Part shown: positions 1 through 7,921 of the stretch, piece by piece
Layout: each line of letters begins with the position of its first letter
How positions within the stretch are numbered: position 1 is the first letter of the stretch
From: Rhizobium bangladeshense
Lineage (GTDB): Bacteria > Pseudomonadota > Alphaproteobacteria > Rhizobiales > Rhizobiaceae
NCBI RefSeq assembly: GCF_017357245.1
Contig: NZ_CP071614.1
Span: forward strand, 1 to 64,000
Direction: 5' to 3'
DNA length: 64,000 nt
The notes under the pieces: model-generated
What the model saw: the letters and a program-made list of their open reading frames with translations, nothing else
Database searches by the model: none
What the model was told of the DNA's origin: nothing
Program-made: the position numbers and the translations under genes

Positions 1-8
1 TGGGTGTT

Positions 9-1205
9 TTGGACAACATTAGCGTATCGACGACAGACGTGCGGATCGAGCGGCATGCGAACCAGCTTTCGCGGCAACTGAAGCTCCTCCGCGACAAGCT
101 GTTTCCGCCGCTTTCGCAGAAGACGCTGCGCACATTCTCTTCCGGCGAGGCTGCTCAGATGATCGGCGTTTCCGACGGTTATCTTCGGCAGCTTTCGTTA
201 GATGGCAAGGGCCCGCAGCCGGAACTTTCCTCGAATGGCCGGCGCTCCTACACGCTCGGCCAGATCAATGAATTGCGCCATTATATGGCGAATCTCAAGC
301 CGAAGGATGCGCTCAGCTATCTCCCGTGGCGCCGCCCCGGCGAAAAGCTACAGACCGTCGCCGTCACCAATTTCAAGGGCGGTTCGGCCAAGACGACGAC
401 GACGCTTTATCTGGCGCAATATCTGGCGCTGGAGGGTTACCGGGTGCTGGCGATCGATCTCGACCCGCAGGCTTCGCTCTCCTCCATGCTGGGCGTTCAG
501 CCAGAATTCGATCTTTCCGAGGGCGACACGCTTTATGGCGCCATTCGTTATGATGCGAACCGCAAGCCGTTGAAGGAAATCGTCCGCAAGACCTATTTCG
601 ACGGACTCGATCTAGTGCCCGGCAACCTCGAACTAATGGAGTTCGAGCATGAGACGCCCCGGGCGCTCAATGACCGCCAGAAGCCAGCCGAACTGTTTTT
701 CCGGCGTGTCGGCGTCGCTATTGCCGAGGTGGAAGCCGATTACGATGTGGTGGTGATCGACTGCCCGCCGCAGCTCGGCTACCTCACCCTCGGTGCCGTT
801 TGCGCCGCCACGTCGTTGCTCATCACCATCCACCCGCAGATGGTCGATGTCGCGTCGATGTCGCAGTTCCTGTTGATGACCTCGGATCTTCTTTCTGTGG
901 TTCGCAAGGCCGGCGGCGACCTGCAGCACGACTTCATCAAATATGTCGTCACCCGTCACGAACCCTTCGATGCGCCGCAGTCACAGATCGTTGCGCTGCT
1001 GCGCAGCCTGTTTGGCGAGGACGTGCTGACGGCAACCATTCTCAAATCGACCGCAATCGCCGACGCCGGCCTGACAAAGCAGACGCTTTACGAAATCGAG
1101 AAAGGGCAGGTGCGCCGCTCGACTTATGACCGGGCGCTGGAATCGGTCAACGCCGCGAATGGCGAGGTTCTTGCTGGCATTCACAGAGCCTGGGGCCGCA
1201 CATGA
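9..1205 (+). CDS. repA: RepA, ParA-type partition ATPase of a repABC replicon
   Basis: RepA is the ATPase of the RepAB segregation system and the autorepressor of the repABC operon. An N-terminal helix-turn-helix region (about residues 43-90) is followed by a deviant ParA Walker A (FKGGSAKTTTT, about 122-132), the DLDPQA motif (about 150-155) and a Walker B-like VVVIDCPP (about 247-254). The length of 398 aa is normal for RepA. The start used here is a TTG at base 9. The frame stays open to the window edge, so the true start may be upstream and the entry could be 5' partial. The stop overlaps repB in an ATGA, as expected for translational coupling. The operon promoter lies outside the window. 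Confidence 0.95.
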   Translation: MDNISVSTTDVRIERHANQLSRQLKLLRDKLFPPLSQKTLRTFSSGEAAQMIGVSDGYLRQLSLDGKGPQPELSSNGRRSYTLGQINELRHYMANLKPKDALSYLPWRRPGEKLQTVAVTNFKGGSAKTTTTLYLAQYLALEGYRVLAIDLDPQASLSSMLGVQPEFDLSEGDTLYGAIRYDANRKPLKEIVRKTYFDGLDLVPGNLELMEFEHETPRALNDRQKPAELFFRRVGVAIAEVEADYDVVVIDCPPQLGYLTLGAVCAATSLLITIHPQMVDVASMSQFLLMTSDLLSVVRKAGGDLQHDFIKYVVTRHEPFDAPQSQIVALLRSLFGEDVLTATILKSTAIADAGLTKQTLYEIEKGQVRRSTYDRALESVNAANGEVLAGIHRAWGRT

Positions 1206-2197
1206 GCAGACGTGATCGCCTGAAAGGTCTTTTCGACGATACGGCGCAGGAGTTGGCCGCGGCCAACTACGAGGAGCCGTCTTCGCGCGGATCGGCCGGG
1301 CCGGTTCGGACAATGGCGCTGACCCTCGGCCGCATGGAGGAAGAGAGCAGGGCGATGCAGGAGGCTTTGCTCTCCGGCGAGCGCATCGTCGAACTCGATC
1401 CCGATCTGATCGATTCTTCCTTCGTCCGCGACCGCCTTGCAGACCAGCCGCTCGATATCGAGGACGAGCTGGTTCAGTCGATTGCCGAGAATGGTCAGGA
1501 AGTGCCGATCCTCGTTCGTCGCCATCCCGAAGAGGGGGAGCGTTACCAGATCGCCTACGGCCATCGCCGGCTGCAGGCCGTCAAGCTGCTCGGGCGCAAG
1601 GTGCAGGCGATCGTCCGTCAGCTCGATGACACCGACGTCGTCATTGCGCAGGGCATCGAAAATTCGGCGCGTCGGAACCTTTCCTATATCGAACGCGCAG
1701 TCTTCGCTCTTAATCTCGAGCTCAAAGGGTTTGAGCGTCCCGTCATCATGAAGGCGCTGTCCACTGATAAGACGGAGCTATCGAAGCTGTTGTCCGTGGC
1801 CAAGGTCATTCCGGCCGAAATCATCAGGTCCGTTGGGGCCGCGCCCGGTATCGGTCGGCGCAAATGGATGGCGCTTGCCCAGGACTGGAATGGCACGACG
1901 GCGGCGCGGCTCGCGAAGCTTGTCGCCTCGGAGGGGTTCAGGGCGGAGGAGAGCGATCGCCGGTTTGAGCTCTTAGTAGCCGAACTCGCCAGAAAAGAGG
2001 CGAAGCCGGAGCCCACGGAATATGACTGGAAGCCGAAGAGCGGCGGCAAGATTGCCGGCCGAATCAGAAGCGCCGGCAATTCTTTCACGATCGCGTTGAA
2101 GACCGGCGATGCGCCAGATTTCGGCGCTTACATTTCACGCCGTCTCGATGAGCTTTACGAAGCCTATCGGGCCGGCAAGTTGCAAGCAGGAGAGTAG
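1202..2197 (+). CDS. repB: RepB, ParB-type centromere-binding protein
   Basis: RepB binds parS centromere sites and works with RepA to partition the replicon. The 331-residue protein has the ParB/Spo0J N-terminal domain, including the conserved box II-like YGHRRLQA (about residues 119-126) and RRNLSYIERA (about 157-166), followed by a helix-turn-helix region around 180-205 (DKTELSKLLSVA). It starts on the ATG of the ATGA overlap with repA. No clear 16-bp rhizobial parS palindrome was found inside the visible part of the operon or just downstream of repC, so the centromere may lie upstream of repA. Confidence 0.95.
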   Translation: MSRRDRLKGLFDDTAQELAAANYEEPSSRGSAGPVRTMALTLGRMEEESRAMQEALLSGERIVELDPDLIDSSFVRDRLADQPLDIEDELVQSIAENGQEVPILVRRHPEEGERYQIAYGHRRLQAVKLLGRKVQAIVRQLDDTDVVIAQGIENSARRNLSYIERAVFALNLELKGFERPVIMKALSTDKTELSKLLSVAKVIPAEIIRSVGAAPGIGRRKWMALAQDWNGTTAARLAKLVASEGFRAEESDRRFELLVAELARKEAKPEPTEYDWKPKSGGKIAGRIRSAGNSFTIALKTGDAPDFGAYISRRLDELYEAYRAGKLQAGE

Positions 2198-2207
2198 GCC
2201 GCAAAAG

Positions 2208-2257
2208 AAAAAAGCCTCCGAACGTTGCCGTCGCGGAAGCCTTTCTCATATCTGGAC
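2208..2257 (-). ncRNA. Counter-transcribed RNA (incA/ctRNA) between repB and repC
   Basis: On the minus strand, a promoter at 2264-2292 would start a transcript near 2257 that ends at an intrinsic terminator. The stem is GGCTTCCG paired with CGGAGGCT (two G-U pairs) and is followed by a T-rich run (plus-strand A tract 2203-2213). The predicted RNA is about 50 nt and antisense to the repC leader. In repABC plasmids this RNA is the strong incompatibility determinant that represses repC. Position, promoter and terminator all fit. The exact ends are predicted. Confidence 0.8.
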
Positions 2258-2263
2258 AATTTG

Positions 2264-2292
2264 AGAATCGCACTTCCTCGAATCAGTGTCAA
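2264..2292 (-). promoter_or_regulatory. Promoter of the repB-repC antisense RNA
   Basis: Read on the minus strand there is a perfect -35 TTGACA (2287-2292) and a -10-like GATTCT (2264-2269), separated by exactly 17 bases. It points into the repB-repC spacer and away from repC. This is the expected constitutive sigma-70 promoter of the counter-transcribed RNA. Confidence 0.75.
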
Positions 2293-2351
2293 GCATCTTC
2301 GGCATCCTTTTGGGTGGTAAGATTTCTTTTGCCTTGAAAAAGGTGAGGGAC

Positions 2352-3566
2352 ATGGAGCCTCAATATGTATCGACGCCCTTTGGGCGGCGATCGATGACGC
2401 GTGGCATGCTGGCAAGCCAGGAGAGCGCAAGCAGGATCGATCCGGACGCATCGGTCGACAAGTGGAAGATTTTTCGCGCACTCTGCGAAGCAAAGAACAT
2501 GATCGGCGTGTCCGATCGTGCGCTTGCCGTTCTCAACGCGCTGTTGACCTTCTATCCGAAGAACGAGATTGCCGAGGCTAACGGTTTCGTCGTCTTCCCT
2601 TCGAACGAGCAGCTGTCGCTGCGCACACATGGCATGGCCGGCACCACGCTGCGGCGAAACCTGGCAATGCTGGTAGAGGCCGGTCTGATCATCCGGCGGG
2701 ACAGCCCGAACGGAAAGCGTTTTGCCCGCCGCAACGGCGAGGGAGGGCTTGGGGAGGCATTTGGCTTCAGCCTGGCGCCACTCCTCGTGCGTGCTCGCGA
2801 GATCGAAGCCCAGGCGGCACAGGTGCTTGCCGACAAACTGGAATGGAAGCGCCTGCGGGAGCGGCTCAGCCTTTGCCGGCGTGATATCGCCAAACTCATC
2901 GAAATCGCGCTGGAAGAGGAAATTGCCGGCGAATGGATCGAGATGCAGCAGCATTTCAATCGCCTCTCGGCGAGCCTGCCGCGCCGTCCGTCGGCCGCGG
3001 AGATCAGGAGCCTGCTGACCGACCTCGAAGCTTTCCGCGAGCTGATCGTCAAGACGCTGGAATCGAAGACGAAAGCAAAAAAAACAGGCGCCAATGACAG
3101 CCAAAACGGTCGGCACATACATAATTCAAACCCACACCCCACTTTTGAACTTGAACCAGGCTTCGAACCGAAGCAGGGCGCCAAGCCGGAGGAAGAGCCG
3201 CGGCCATGGCGGGAGCCGCCGAAATCCTTCCCCCTTGCCATGGTACTGCAGGCCTGCCCCGAGATTGTTGCCTATGGGCCGGGCGGCGGGATCGGCAGCT
3301 GGCGGGATTTGATGACCGCCGCCGTCGTCGTCCGTTCCACCCTTGGCGTCAGCCCCAGTGCCTATCAGCAGGCCTGCGATGTTATGGGACCGGAAAATGC
3401 TGCCACCGTGATTGCCTGCATTCTGGAACGCGGCGGCCATATCAATTCGGCAGGCGGCTATCTGCGTGATCTGACGCGGCGGGCGGAGCGCGGCGAGTTC
3501 TCGCTGGGTCCGATGCTGATGGCGTTGATGCGGGCCAACGGGCCCATGGCGAGAAAAACGGGATGA
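2352..3566 (+). CDS. repC: RepC, replication initiator of repABC family
   Basis: RepC initiates replication of repABC replicons and acts in cis at an origin within its own gene. The protein starts MEPQYVSTPFGRR, the usual RepC N-terminus, and is 404 aa, the usual length. The ATG at 2352 is chosen because AGGTGAGG (2341-2348) sits just upstream and because homologous RepC proteins begin here. An in-frame GTG at 2286 would add 22 residues and would overlap the antisense RNA promoter, so it is less likely. The N-terminal half contains winged-helix-like DNA-binding segments (around STNEQL-type text at residues 80-120). The centre is AT-rich at the DNA level, and the C-terminal domain carries the conserved SPSAYQQACDVMG region. 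Confidence 0.95.
   Translation: MEPQYVSTPFGRRSMTRGMLASQESASRIDPDASVDKWKIFRALCEAKNMIGVSDRALAVLNALLTFYPKNEIAEANGFVVFPSNEQLSLRTHGMAGTTLRRNLAMLVEAGLIIRRDSPNGKRFARRNGEGGLGEAFGFSLAPLLVRAREIEAQAAQVLADKLEWKRLRERLSLCRRDIAKLIEIALEEEIAGEWIEMQQHFNRLSASLPRRPSAAEIRSLLTDLEAFRELIVKTLESKTKAKKTGANDSQNGRHIHNSNPHPTFELEPGFEPKQGAKPEEEPRPWREPPKSFPLAMVLQACPEIVAYGPGGGIGSWRDLMTAAVVVRSTLGVSPSAYQQACDVMGPENAATVIACILERGGHINSAGGYLRDLTRRAERGEFSLGPMLMALMRANGPMARKTG
3061..3160. other. Probable oriV in the AT-rich centre of repC
   Basis: This stretch inside repC is markedly richer in A and T than the surrounding GC-rich coding DNA, with runs such as AAGCAAAAAAAACAGG and ACATACATAATTCAAACCC. In characterised repABC plasmids the origin lies in the AT-rich central part of repC. 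Assignment here rests on composition and that precedent only. No experimentally defined repeats were recognised. Confidence 0.5.
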
Positions 3567-3741
3567 ACCGCCCAAAAGCTTCGCGCCAGTCGCAGCGTCT
3601 GGAGGGAGTGTGGACCGGCAATCAGCCATCTTCTCCGCTTCCCTCCCGCACTTTGGTTGAAAGACACCGTTAACCATGTCATAAATGGCGGAACGAAACG
3701 CCTCATTTGCTTCCGTTTGTTAAAAACCGTAAAGGTTAACA

Positions 3742-4875
3742 ATGCGCTACGACGTCGACGCTGTGATGCTTCAAGCCCTGCTTCCACTGCTTGCTGCGGC
3801 CGAGGATGTGGTGGCGCGGTTGGACGAGCGGGTGCTGCGCTCGCCGGTTGGCGGGGGATTTGCCGAACGCAGCCACTTCTTCGATGCGGCGGGCGCGTTA
3901 TGGGTCGCCGGTGAGCTCGTTCATGTCGAGGATCTCGTTCTGCACGACGCGCATATGGATAGCCGCGCTCCCAGCCACGAACTGACGATCGCTCATTCAG
4001 TGCTGCGGACGCGTCGACGCATCTGGACCGGCGAACCGTCCTGGGCACTCGGCGCCCCGGGGCTGGCAACGCTGACCGCGACAACGGGGGAAGGGGAGGG
4101 CATCACTCAGGAGGCCAAGAGCCCGGCAGTTACGGTTGAGGCGGGCGACGAAGGCGAGAATGAAGAGGGGCCGCTTGCTGCCGAAATGGCCGAGATTGAT
4201 GCGATTCTTGCCCGCTCACAGAAGCTCATCGACATCCATACGGGCAAAGCGGCGCTCGGCGAGACGGCCGCAATATCTCCGGCCAAGCGCAACGATGATC
4301 CCTTCGGCCTGCTTGGCGATGAGGAATGGGATGAGGAACAGCGGCTTGCAGAATGGCGGGGCGTGCTGCCACTGGCTGACAGCCTTCCGCCGGTTCTAGG
4401 CGCCGTCATCCTTTTCGAAGCCTGGGACAGGATCGAGCCGTTACGGCGTCAGCATTGGCTCGGTGGTCTTCTGGTAGAAAGCTACCTGCGCGCCCGCGGA
4501 AAGGTCACTTCGCATCTCTTCTCCTTTTATGGCGGGCTGAAATTGGTGCGCCACGAGCGGCGTAGGGCCCGCGACCGGGCGATTCGGCTGCAAGCTTTTC
4601 TCGATGCGATGCAGCTGGCTGCTGCTGCCGGCCTCAAGGAAATCGACCGGTTGTCGCTTGCCCGCACGCAGATGGAACTGCGCTTTCGCGGCCGTCGCTC
4701 GAACAGCAGCCTGCCGGAGCTTGCCGATTTCATTCTGTCGCGGCCGATGGTGTCGGCAGCGATGATCGCGCGGCATCTGCGCATCACGCCGCGCGGAGCG
4801 CTGAACCTTGTCAACGAGATCGGTATTCGTGAAATCACCGGCCGTGGCCGCTATCGGGCCTGGGGCATCATCTGA
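3742..4875 (+). CDS. DUF1612 / HTH DNA-binding protein adjacent to repABC
   Basis: This 377-residue protein of unknown function belongs to the rhizobial group annotated as RHE_PE00001 family, with a DUF1612-like core and a C-terminal winged-helix region. The last 60 residues (LADFILSRPMVSAAMIARHLRITPR, split across two helices) look like a helix-turn-helix followed by a wing ending RYRAWGII. The middle (about 130-200) is acidic and probably flexible. The gene starts 175 bases after repC in the same direction, and a strong terminator follows at 4886. Similar genes occur on symbiotic and large rhizobial plasmids, and a role in replicon maintenance or plasmid gene control is inference. No enzymatic motif was seen. 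Confidence 0.75.
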   Translation: MRYDVDAVMLQALLPLLAAAEDVVARLDERVLRSPVGGGFAERSHFFDAAGALWVAGELVHVEDLVLHDAHMDSRAPSHELTIAHSVLRTRRRIWTGEPSWALGAPGLATLTATTGEGEGITQEAKSPAVTVEAGDEGENEEGPLAAEMAEIDAILARSQKLIDIHTGKAALGETAAISPAKRNDDPFGLLGDEEWDEEQRLAEWRGVLPLADSLPPVLGAVILFEAWDRIEPLRRQHWLGGLLVESYLRARGKVTSHLFSFYGGLKLVRHERRRARDRAIRLQAFLDAMQLAAAAGLKEIDRLSLARTQMELRFRGRRSNSSLPELADFILSRPMVSAAMIARHLRITPRGALNLVNEIGIREITGRGRYRAWGII

Positions 4876-4885
4876 GTTCGAAAAA

Positions 4886-4920
4886 GAAACGGCCGGGCGT
4901 TGCCCCGGCCGTTTCCTTTT
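4886..4920 (+). terminator. Intrinsic terminator of the rep region
   Basis: A perfect 12-bp stem (GAAACGGCCGGG / CCCGGCCGTTTC) with a 6-base loop is followed by CTTTT. It lies 11 bases after the stop of the DUF1612 gene. Five A residues before the stem mean it could also act partly on the opposite strand. Confidence 0.85.
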
Positions 4921-4925
4921 AGAGT

Positions 4926-4971
4926 GAGCGCCCGGTCTGCCATCCTGTCACAGACTGCAGACCGGACGCTC
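4926..4971 (-). terminator. Terminator-like hairpin after the BI-1 gene
   Basis: On the minus strand, GAGCGTCCGGTCTGC pairs with GCAGACCGGGCGCTC around a 16-base loop. The one plus-strand mismatch becomes a U-G pair in this RNA. It follows the Bax-inhibitor-1 gene, with the next terminator (4886-4920) facing it. There is no strong T tract immediately after the stem. Confidence 0.6.
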
Positions 4972-5002
4972 TTGCGCTTCCATTGCCCCCAGAAGCGCGG
5001 TC

Positions 5003-5713
5003 CTATTCCCGCTCGCCGGTGAAGTTGAGCAGAAGCTGGAAGATGTTGACGAAGTTCAGGTAGAGCGAGAGCGCACCGAAGACGGCGAGCTTCTGGTTCG
5101 ATTCCTGATCGTGGTTTTCCGAATATTGTTCCTTGATGTTCTGCGTGTCGTAGGCAGTCAGACCGACGAAGACGACGATACCGATCACCGAGATCGCAAA
5201 CTGCAGCGCGCTCGAACCCAGGAAGATGTTGACAATGCTGGCGATGATGACGCCGAACAGGCCCATGATCAGGAACGAGCCAATGCGCGAGAGGTCACGC
5301 TTCGTCACATAGCCGTAAAGGCTGGTGGCGCCGAACATCGTGGCGGTGATGAAAAATGTCCGCGCGATACTCGTCCCGGTAAAGACCAGGAAGACGGAGG
5401 CGAGCGACAGACCCATCACGGCGCAGAAGGCCCAGAAGGTGATCTGGGCGGTGCTGGCCGACATCGTCTGGATTTTGAACGAGAAGAAGAAGACGAAGGC
5501 GAGCGGTGCGAGCATCACGACCCACTTCAGCGGCGAGCCGAAGATCGGGACATAGAGGGCTGGCGTCGAGCCGACGACGAAGGCGACAAGGCCTGTTATC
5601 ACGAGGCCGAGAGCCATATAGTTGTAGACGCGCAGCATATGCTGGCGCAGGCCTTCGTCGAAGAGGGCCTGAGAGCCGGCGACGGCTCCGTAGCGGGGAT
5701 TGATCGGGTTCAT
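5003..5713 (-). CDS. Bax inhibitor-1 / YccA family membrane protein
   Basis: This 236-residue integral membrane protein of the BI-1 (TMBIM/UPF0005) family has about seven hydrophobic segments between residues 30 and 230. Family members form pH-sensitive calcium-leak channels or modulate FtsH (YccA) in the inner membrane. The conserved C-terminal AYDTQNIKEQY motif, which carries the acidic residue lining the pore in BsYetJ, is present at about residues 188-198. The start is supported by AGGAGA just upstream. It lies 20 bases after the anti-sigma gene on the same strand, so it is probably the third gene of the ECF operon. The specific physiological role in this organism is unknown. Confidence 0.9.
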   Translation of the reverse strand: MNPINPRYGAVAGSQALFDEGLRQHMLRVYNYMALGLVITGLVAFVVGSTPALYVPIFGSPLKWVVMLAPLAFVFFFSFKIQTMSASTAQITFWAFCAVMGLSLASVFLVFTGTSIARTFFITATMFGATSLYGYVTKRDLSRIGSFLIMGLFGVIIASIVNIFLGSSALQFAISVIGIVVFVGLTAYDTQNIKEQYSENHDQESNQKLAVFGALSLYLNFVNIFQLLLNFTGERE

Positions 5714-5733
5714 GCTGATCTCCTCGGTTTGAA

Positions 5734-6501
5734 CTAATAGAGCGAGCGGGCGAGCCGTTCGGCCGCCTGATCGAGATTGAGGCCGCTATCATCGGCAATC
5801 AGCGCATAGGCGACGTCGCCGATCTGCCAATAGGCGGCTTCAGCTTTTTCGAGTGCGAGATGGCTGACCGGCTGGACCTCGAAGGCCCCCGGACGGACGG
5901 CGAAAAGCGAGAGCCGCTTTCCATCAGCCACCTTGATTGCCATCTCTACACTCGGGCCGAATTCGGACGGGAATATCTGCACATCGGTGATCTTCCAGTC
6001 TTTCGGCAATTCCGGCATGACGATCGCGGTGGCGGCGCGTATTTCTTCGGCGCTATAGCTTGTCGGCGTCTGCGAGGGCATCGAGGCGCGAAGGGCCGCG
6101 GTCTGATAGGCGCGGACGGCATCCTCGACATAAGCGGGCGCCGGAACGGAAGCCGCCACCTCGGTCGCTGAAAAGGCGCCGAATGAATTATGCGCCACCC
6201 AGCCGGCGGTGACCAGAATGCCGACGGCGGCGATACGCTGCATGGAATGGAGGATGTGGCCATAGGAAAGGCCACGCTCCAGCCGGCGGGCGGCATCGCG
6301 GGTCTCGGGACGGCCGAAGACGTTTTCGCCGGCAAGTGCCAGACGCAGCTCACCCTTCATGCTGAGATCGGCCATGACCTTGGCGGCGATCGCCGGATTC
6401 TCCGAGAGATAGGATTCTACCTGGATACGACGGGCGACATCGAGCTCGCCATCCACATAGGCGTCGAGATCGGCATCGATGATTGGGTCAATTGCTTTCA
6501 T
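5734..6501 (-). CDS. Membrane anti-sigma factor partner of the ECF sigma factor
   Basis: This 255-residue protein has a short N-terminal cytoplasmic domain (DADLDAYVDGELD, about 9-21) of the type that clamps ECF sigma factors, one hydrophobic segment near residues 86-105 (IAAVGILVTAGWVAHNSF) and a periplasmic C-terminal part of about 145 residues. The zinc ligands HxxxCxxC of the ZAS class are absent from the N-terminal domain. The gene overlaps the sigma gene by 14 bases. The domain order and the overlap make it the cognate anti-sigma. The signal it senses is not evident from the sequence. Confidence 0.85.
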   Translation of the reverse strand: MKAIDPIIDADLDAYVDGELDVARRIQVESYLSENPAIAAKVMADLSMKGELRLALAGENVFGRPETRDAARRLERGLSYGHILHSMQRIAAVGILVTAGWVAHNSFGAFSATEVAASVPAPAYVEDAVRAYQTAALRASMPSQTPTSYSAEEIRAATAIVMPELPKDWKITDVQIFPSEFGPSVEMAIKVADGKRLSLFAVRPGAFEVQPVSHLALEKAEAAYWQIGDVAYALIADDSGLNLDQAAERLARSLY

Positions 6502-7027
6502 TGCCGCTCCCTTCGATTAATCTCAGATGCGAAACGCGCGGCGTCTTTTGCTCGAACTCGCGCAGCTGCGCGCGGGCGCGGGAGATGCGCGACATCAGCG
6601 TGCCGATCGGAATGCCGAGCGCACTGGCGGCTTCCTGATAGGAAAGGTCTTCGATGGCAACGAGATGCAGGGCTTCGCGCTGTTCCTCGGGCAGGTCGAA
6701 GAAGGCATCGCGCACCTGCTGCAGGCGCACGGCATGTTCTTGCCCGGCCGGCAGCGACTGCTCGGCTTCGACAGCCGCTTCGTCGTGGCGACGCGTCAGC
6801 GACCGGTTCTGACGAAGACGATCAATATAGGCATTGTGCAGGATGGAAAGCAGCCAGGTGCGCAGATTGCCACCGCTTCGGAAGCTCTTTCTTTTCTCGA
6901 AGGCGCGCACCAAAGCATCATGCACCAGATCCTCCGCCTCATCCGCGTTGCGCACCAGCGCGCGAGCGTAGCGCCTCAGCGCTGCAAGCTGTCCGATGAC
7001 ATCGAAGGGCCGTTCTTTGCGTTCCAT
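6488..7027 (-). CDS. ECF-family RNA polymerase sigma factor
   Basis: This 179-residue sigma-70 family protein has only regions 2 and 4. Region 2 shows LRRYARALVRNADEAEDLVH near residues 16-35, and region 4 shows SYQEAASALGIPIGTLMSRI (about 130-150). The start at 7027 (MERKERPF) is preferred over upstream in-frame codons because the conserved region begins 14 residues later and because an ECF-like promoter lies immediately before it. It is the first gene of an operon with its anti-sigma and a BI-1 protein. Autoregulation is likely from the promoter text. Confidence 0.9.
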   Translation of the reverse strand: MERKERPFDVIGQLAALRRYARALVRNADEAEDLVHDALVRAFEKRKSFRSGGNLRTWLLSILHNAYIDRLRQNRSLTRRHDEAAVEAEQSLPAGQEHAVRLQQVRDAFFDLPEEQREALHLVAIEDLSYQEAASALGIPIGTLMSRISRARAQLREFEQKTPRVSHLRLIEGSGNESN

Positions 7028-7034
7028 GATTGAG

Positions 7035-7062
7035 TATACGCAAGCGCGCCGGATTTTATTCC
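7035..7062 (-). promoter_or_regulatory. ECF-type promoter in front of the sigma operon
   Basis: On the minus strand, GGAATAA (7056-7062) and CGTATA (7035-7040) are separated by 17 bases counted from GGAAT to CGTATA. GGAA-N16/17-CGT is the general ECF promoter form. The expected start point would fall only about 1-5 bases before the sigma ATG at 7027, predicting a leaderless or near-leaderless mRNA. Confidence 0.6.
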
Positions 7063-7214
7063 CCGTGGCAGAAAAAAAACATGCCGGCCGGACATCGCCG
7101 CCGAAGAACCGGGGAAATACCATCGCCAACCGCAGGTGCGCCTTAAATCGGCGATTGTTTATGACAATTGCATGACAGATCATCGCGCCGCTGATTTGGA
7201 GGGGAATATAAAAG

Positions 7215-7499
7215 ATGAAGGAAAAGAAGCGGGTCTACGAAGCACTCGTAGACGGCGCCATGGAAGGGCTGACGGGTGAGTCACTTTTTGAGTTCGTCAA
7301 GGCCCGATGCCCGAAGGCCACCAGTAAGAAGATTGTCAGGGCTTCGCTTGTCGCTCTGACTGATCCTCATCTCAAGGATCGCAATATTCTCGACGTGATT
7401 TATGCGCTTGCGATCAAGCATCGCCTCGATGAAGGCGTGCTTGATGACGGCGACGAGGACGAGCCCGCCGAGCTGGCTCCATTCCAGACGGTCAGCTAG
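7215..7499 (+). CDS. Small conserved hypothetical protein, 94 aa
   Basis: A soluble 94-residue protein with no signal peptide or membrane segment, basic at the start and acidic at the end (DDGDEDEPAE). The strong ribosome site TGGAGGGG (7197-7204) and rhizobial codon use support it as a real gene. I do not recognise a domain. The protein looks mostly helical, with a repeated basic patch (KATSKKIVRA, about 36-45). It stands divergent to the ECF sigma operon and convergent with the copper regulator, 23 bases away. It could be a stress-linked protein, but nothing in the sequence proves this. Confidence 0.7.
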   Translation: MKEKKRVYEALVDGAMEGLTGESLFEFVKARCPKATSKKIVRASLVALTDPHLKDRNILDVIYALAIKHRLDEGVLDDGDEDEPAELAPFQTVS

Positions 7500-7522
7500 C
7501 CTTTCCGGCTTTTCTAAAATGG

Positions 7523-7912
7523 TCAGCGATAGTCCGAAAGCTCTTCGAGAATTGGACAGTCCGGGCGATCGTTGCCGTGGCAGGCATGCACGAGATGCTC
7601 GAGGGTGCGCCGAAGTTCCGTCAGCTCGCGAATCTTGCGGTCGATCTCCCCGAGTTTCGTCTCAGCAATGTCCCTGACGTCAGCGCTCGCCCGGGCTTTG
7701 TCCTCGTAAAGCGCCAGCAATTGCCGGCATTCCTCGACGGAAAAGCCGAGGCCGCGCGAACGCTGCAGGAAGCGCAGCTTGTGAACATCGGCCGCAGCAT
7801 AGTCGCGATAGCCGTTTCCGCCCCTTTCGGGGCGGATCAGGCCGATATCCTCGTAGTAGCGGATGGTCTTCGAAGGCAGGCCGGAGCGCTCAGATGCTTC
7901 GCCGATATTCAT
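7523..7912 (-). CDS. hmrR: MerR-family Cu(I)-responsive regulator, HmrR/CueR type
   Basis: This 129-residue MerR regulator activates copper-efflux promoters on binding Cu(I) or related ions. The N-terminal winged helix starts MNIGEASERSGLPSKTIRYY, a long dimerisation helix follows (about 75-108), and the metal loop has two cysteines spaced as in CueR (CHGNDRPDC, near residues 111 and 119). The gene lies 9 bases after the copper ATPase on the same strand, so it is probably co-transcribed from the dyad promoter at 10488-10518. Metal identity is inferred from the loop and the neighbour. Confidence 0.9.
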   Translation of the reverse strand: MNIGEASERSGLPSKTIRYYEDIGLIRPERGGNGYRDYAAADVHKLRFLQRSRGLGFSVEECRQLLALYEDKARASADVRDIAETKLGEIDRKIRELTELRRTLEHLVHACHGNDRPDCPILEELSDYR

Positions 7913-7921
7913 TGCCGTCTC

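Noticed and set aside
2286..2351. Upstream GTG as the repC start
   Set aside because: The conserved RepC N-terminus begins at the ATG at 2352, which has its own ribosome site; the extra 22 codons overlap the antisense RNA promoter.
3567..3741. parS centromere palindrome after repC
   Set aside because: GTTAAC-containing text is present, but no 16-bp GTT-N2-C-N-GC-N-G-N2-AAC palindrome could be found, so no site is claimed.
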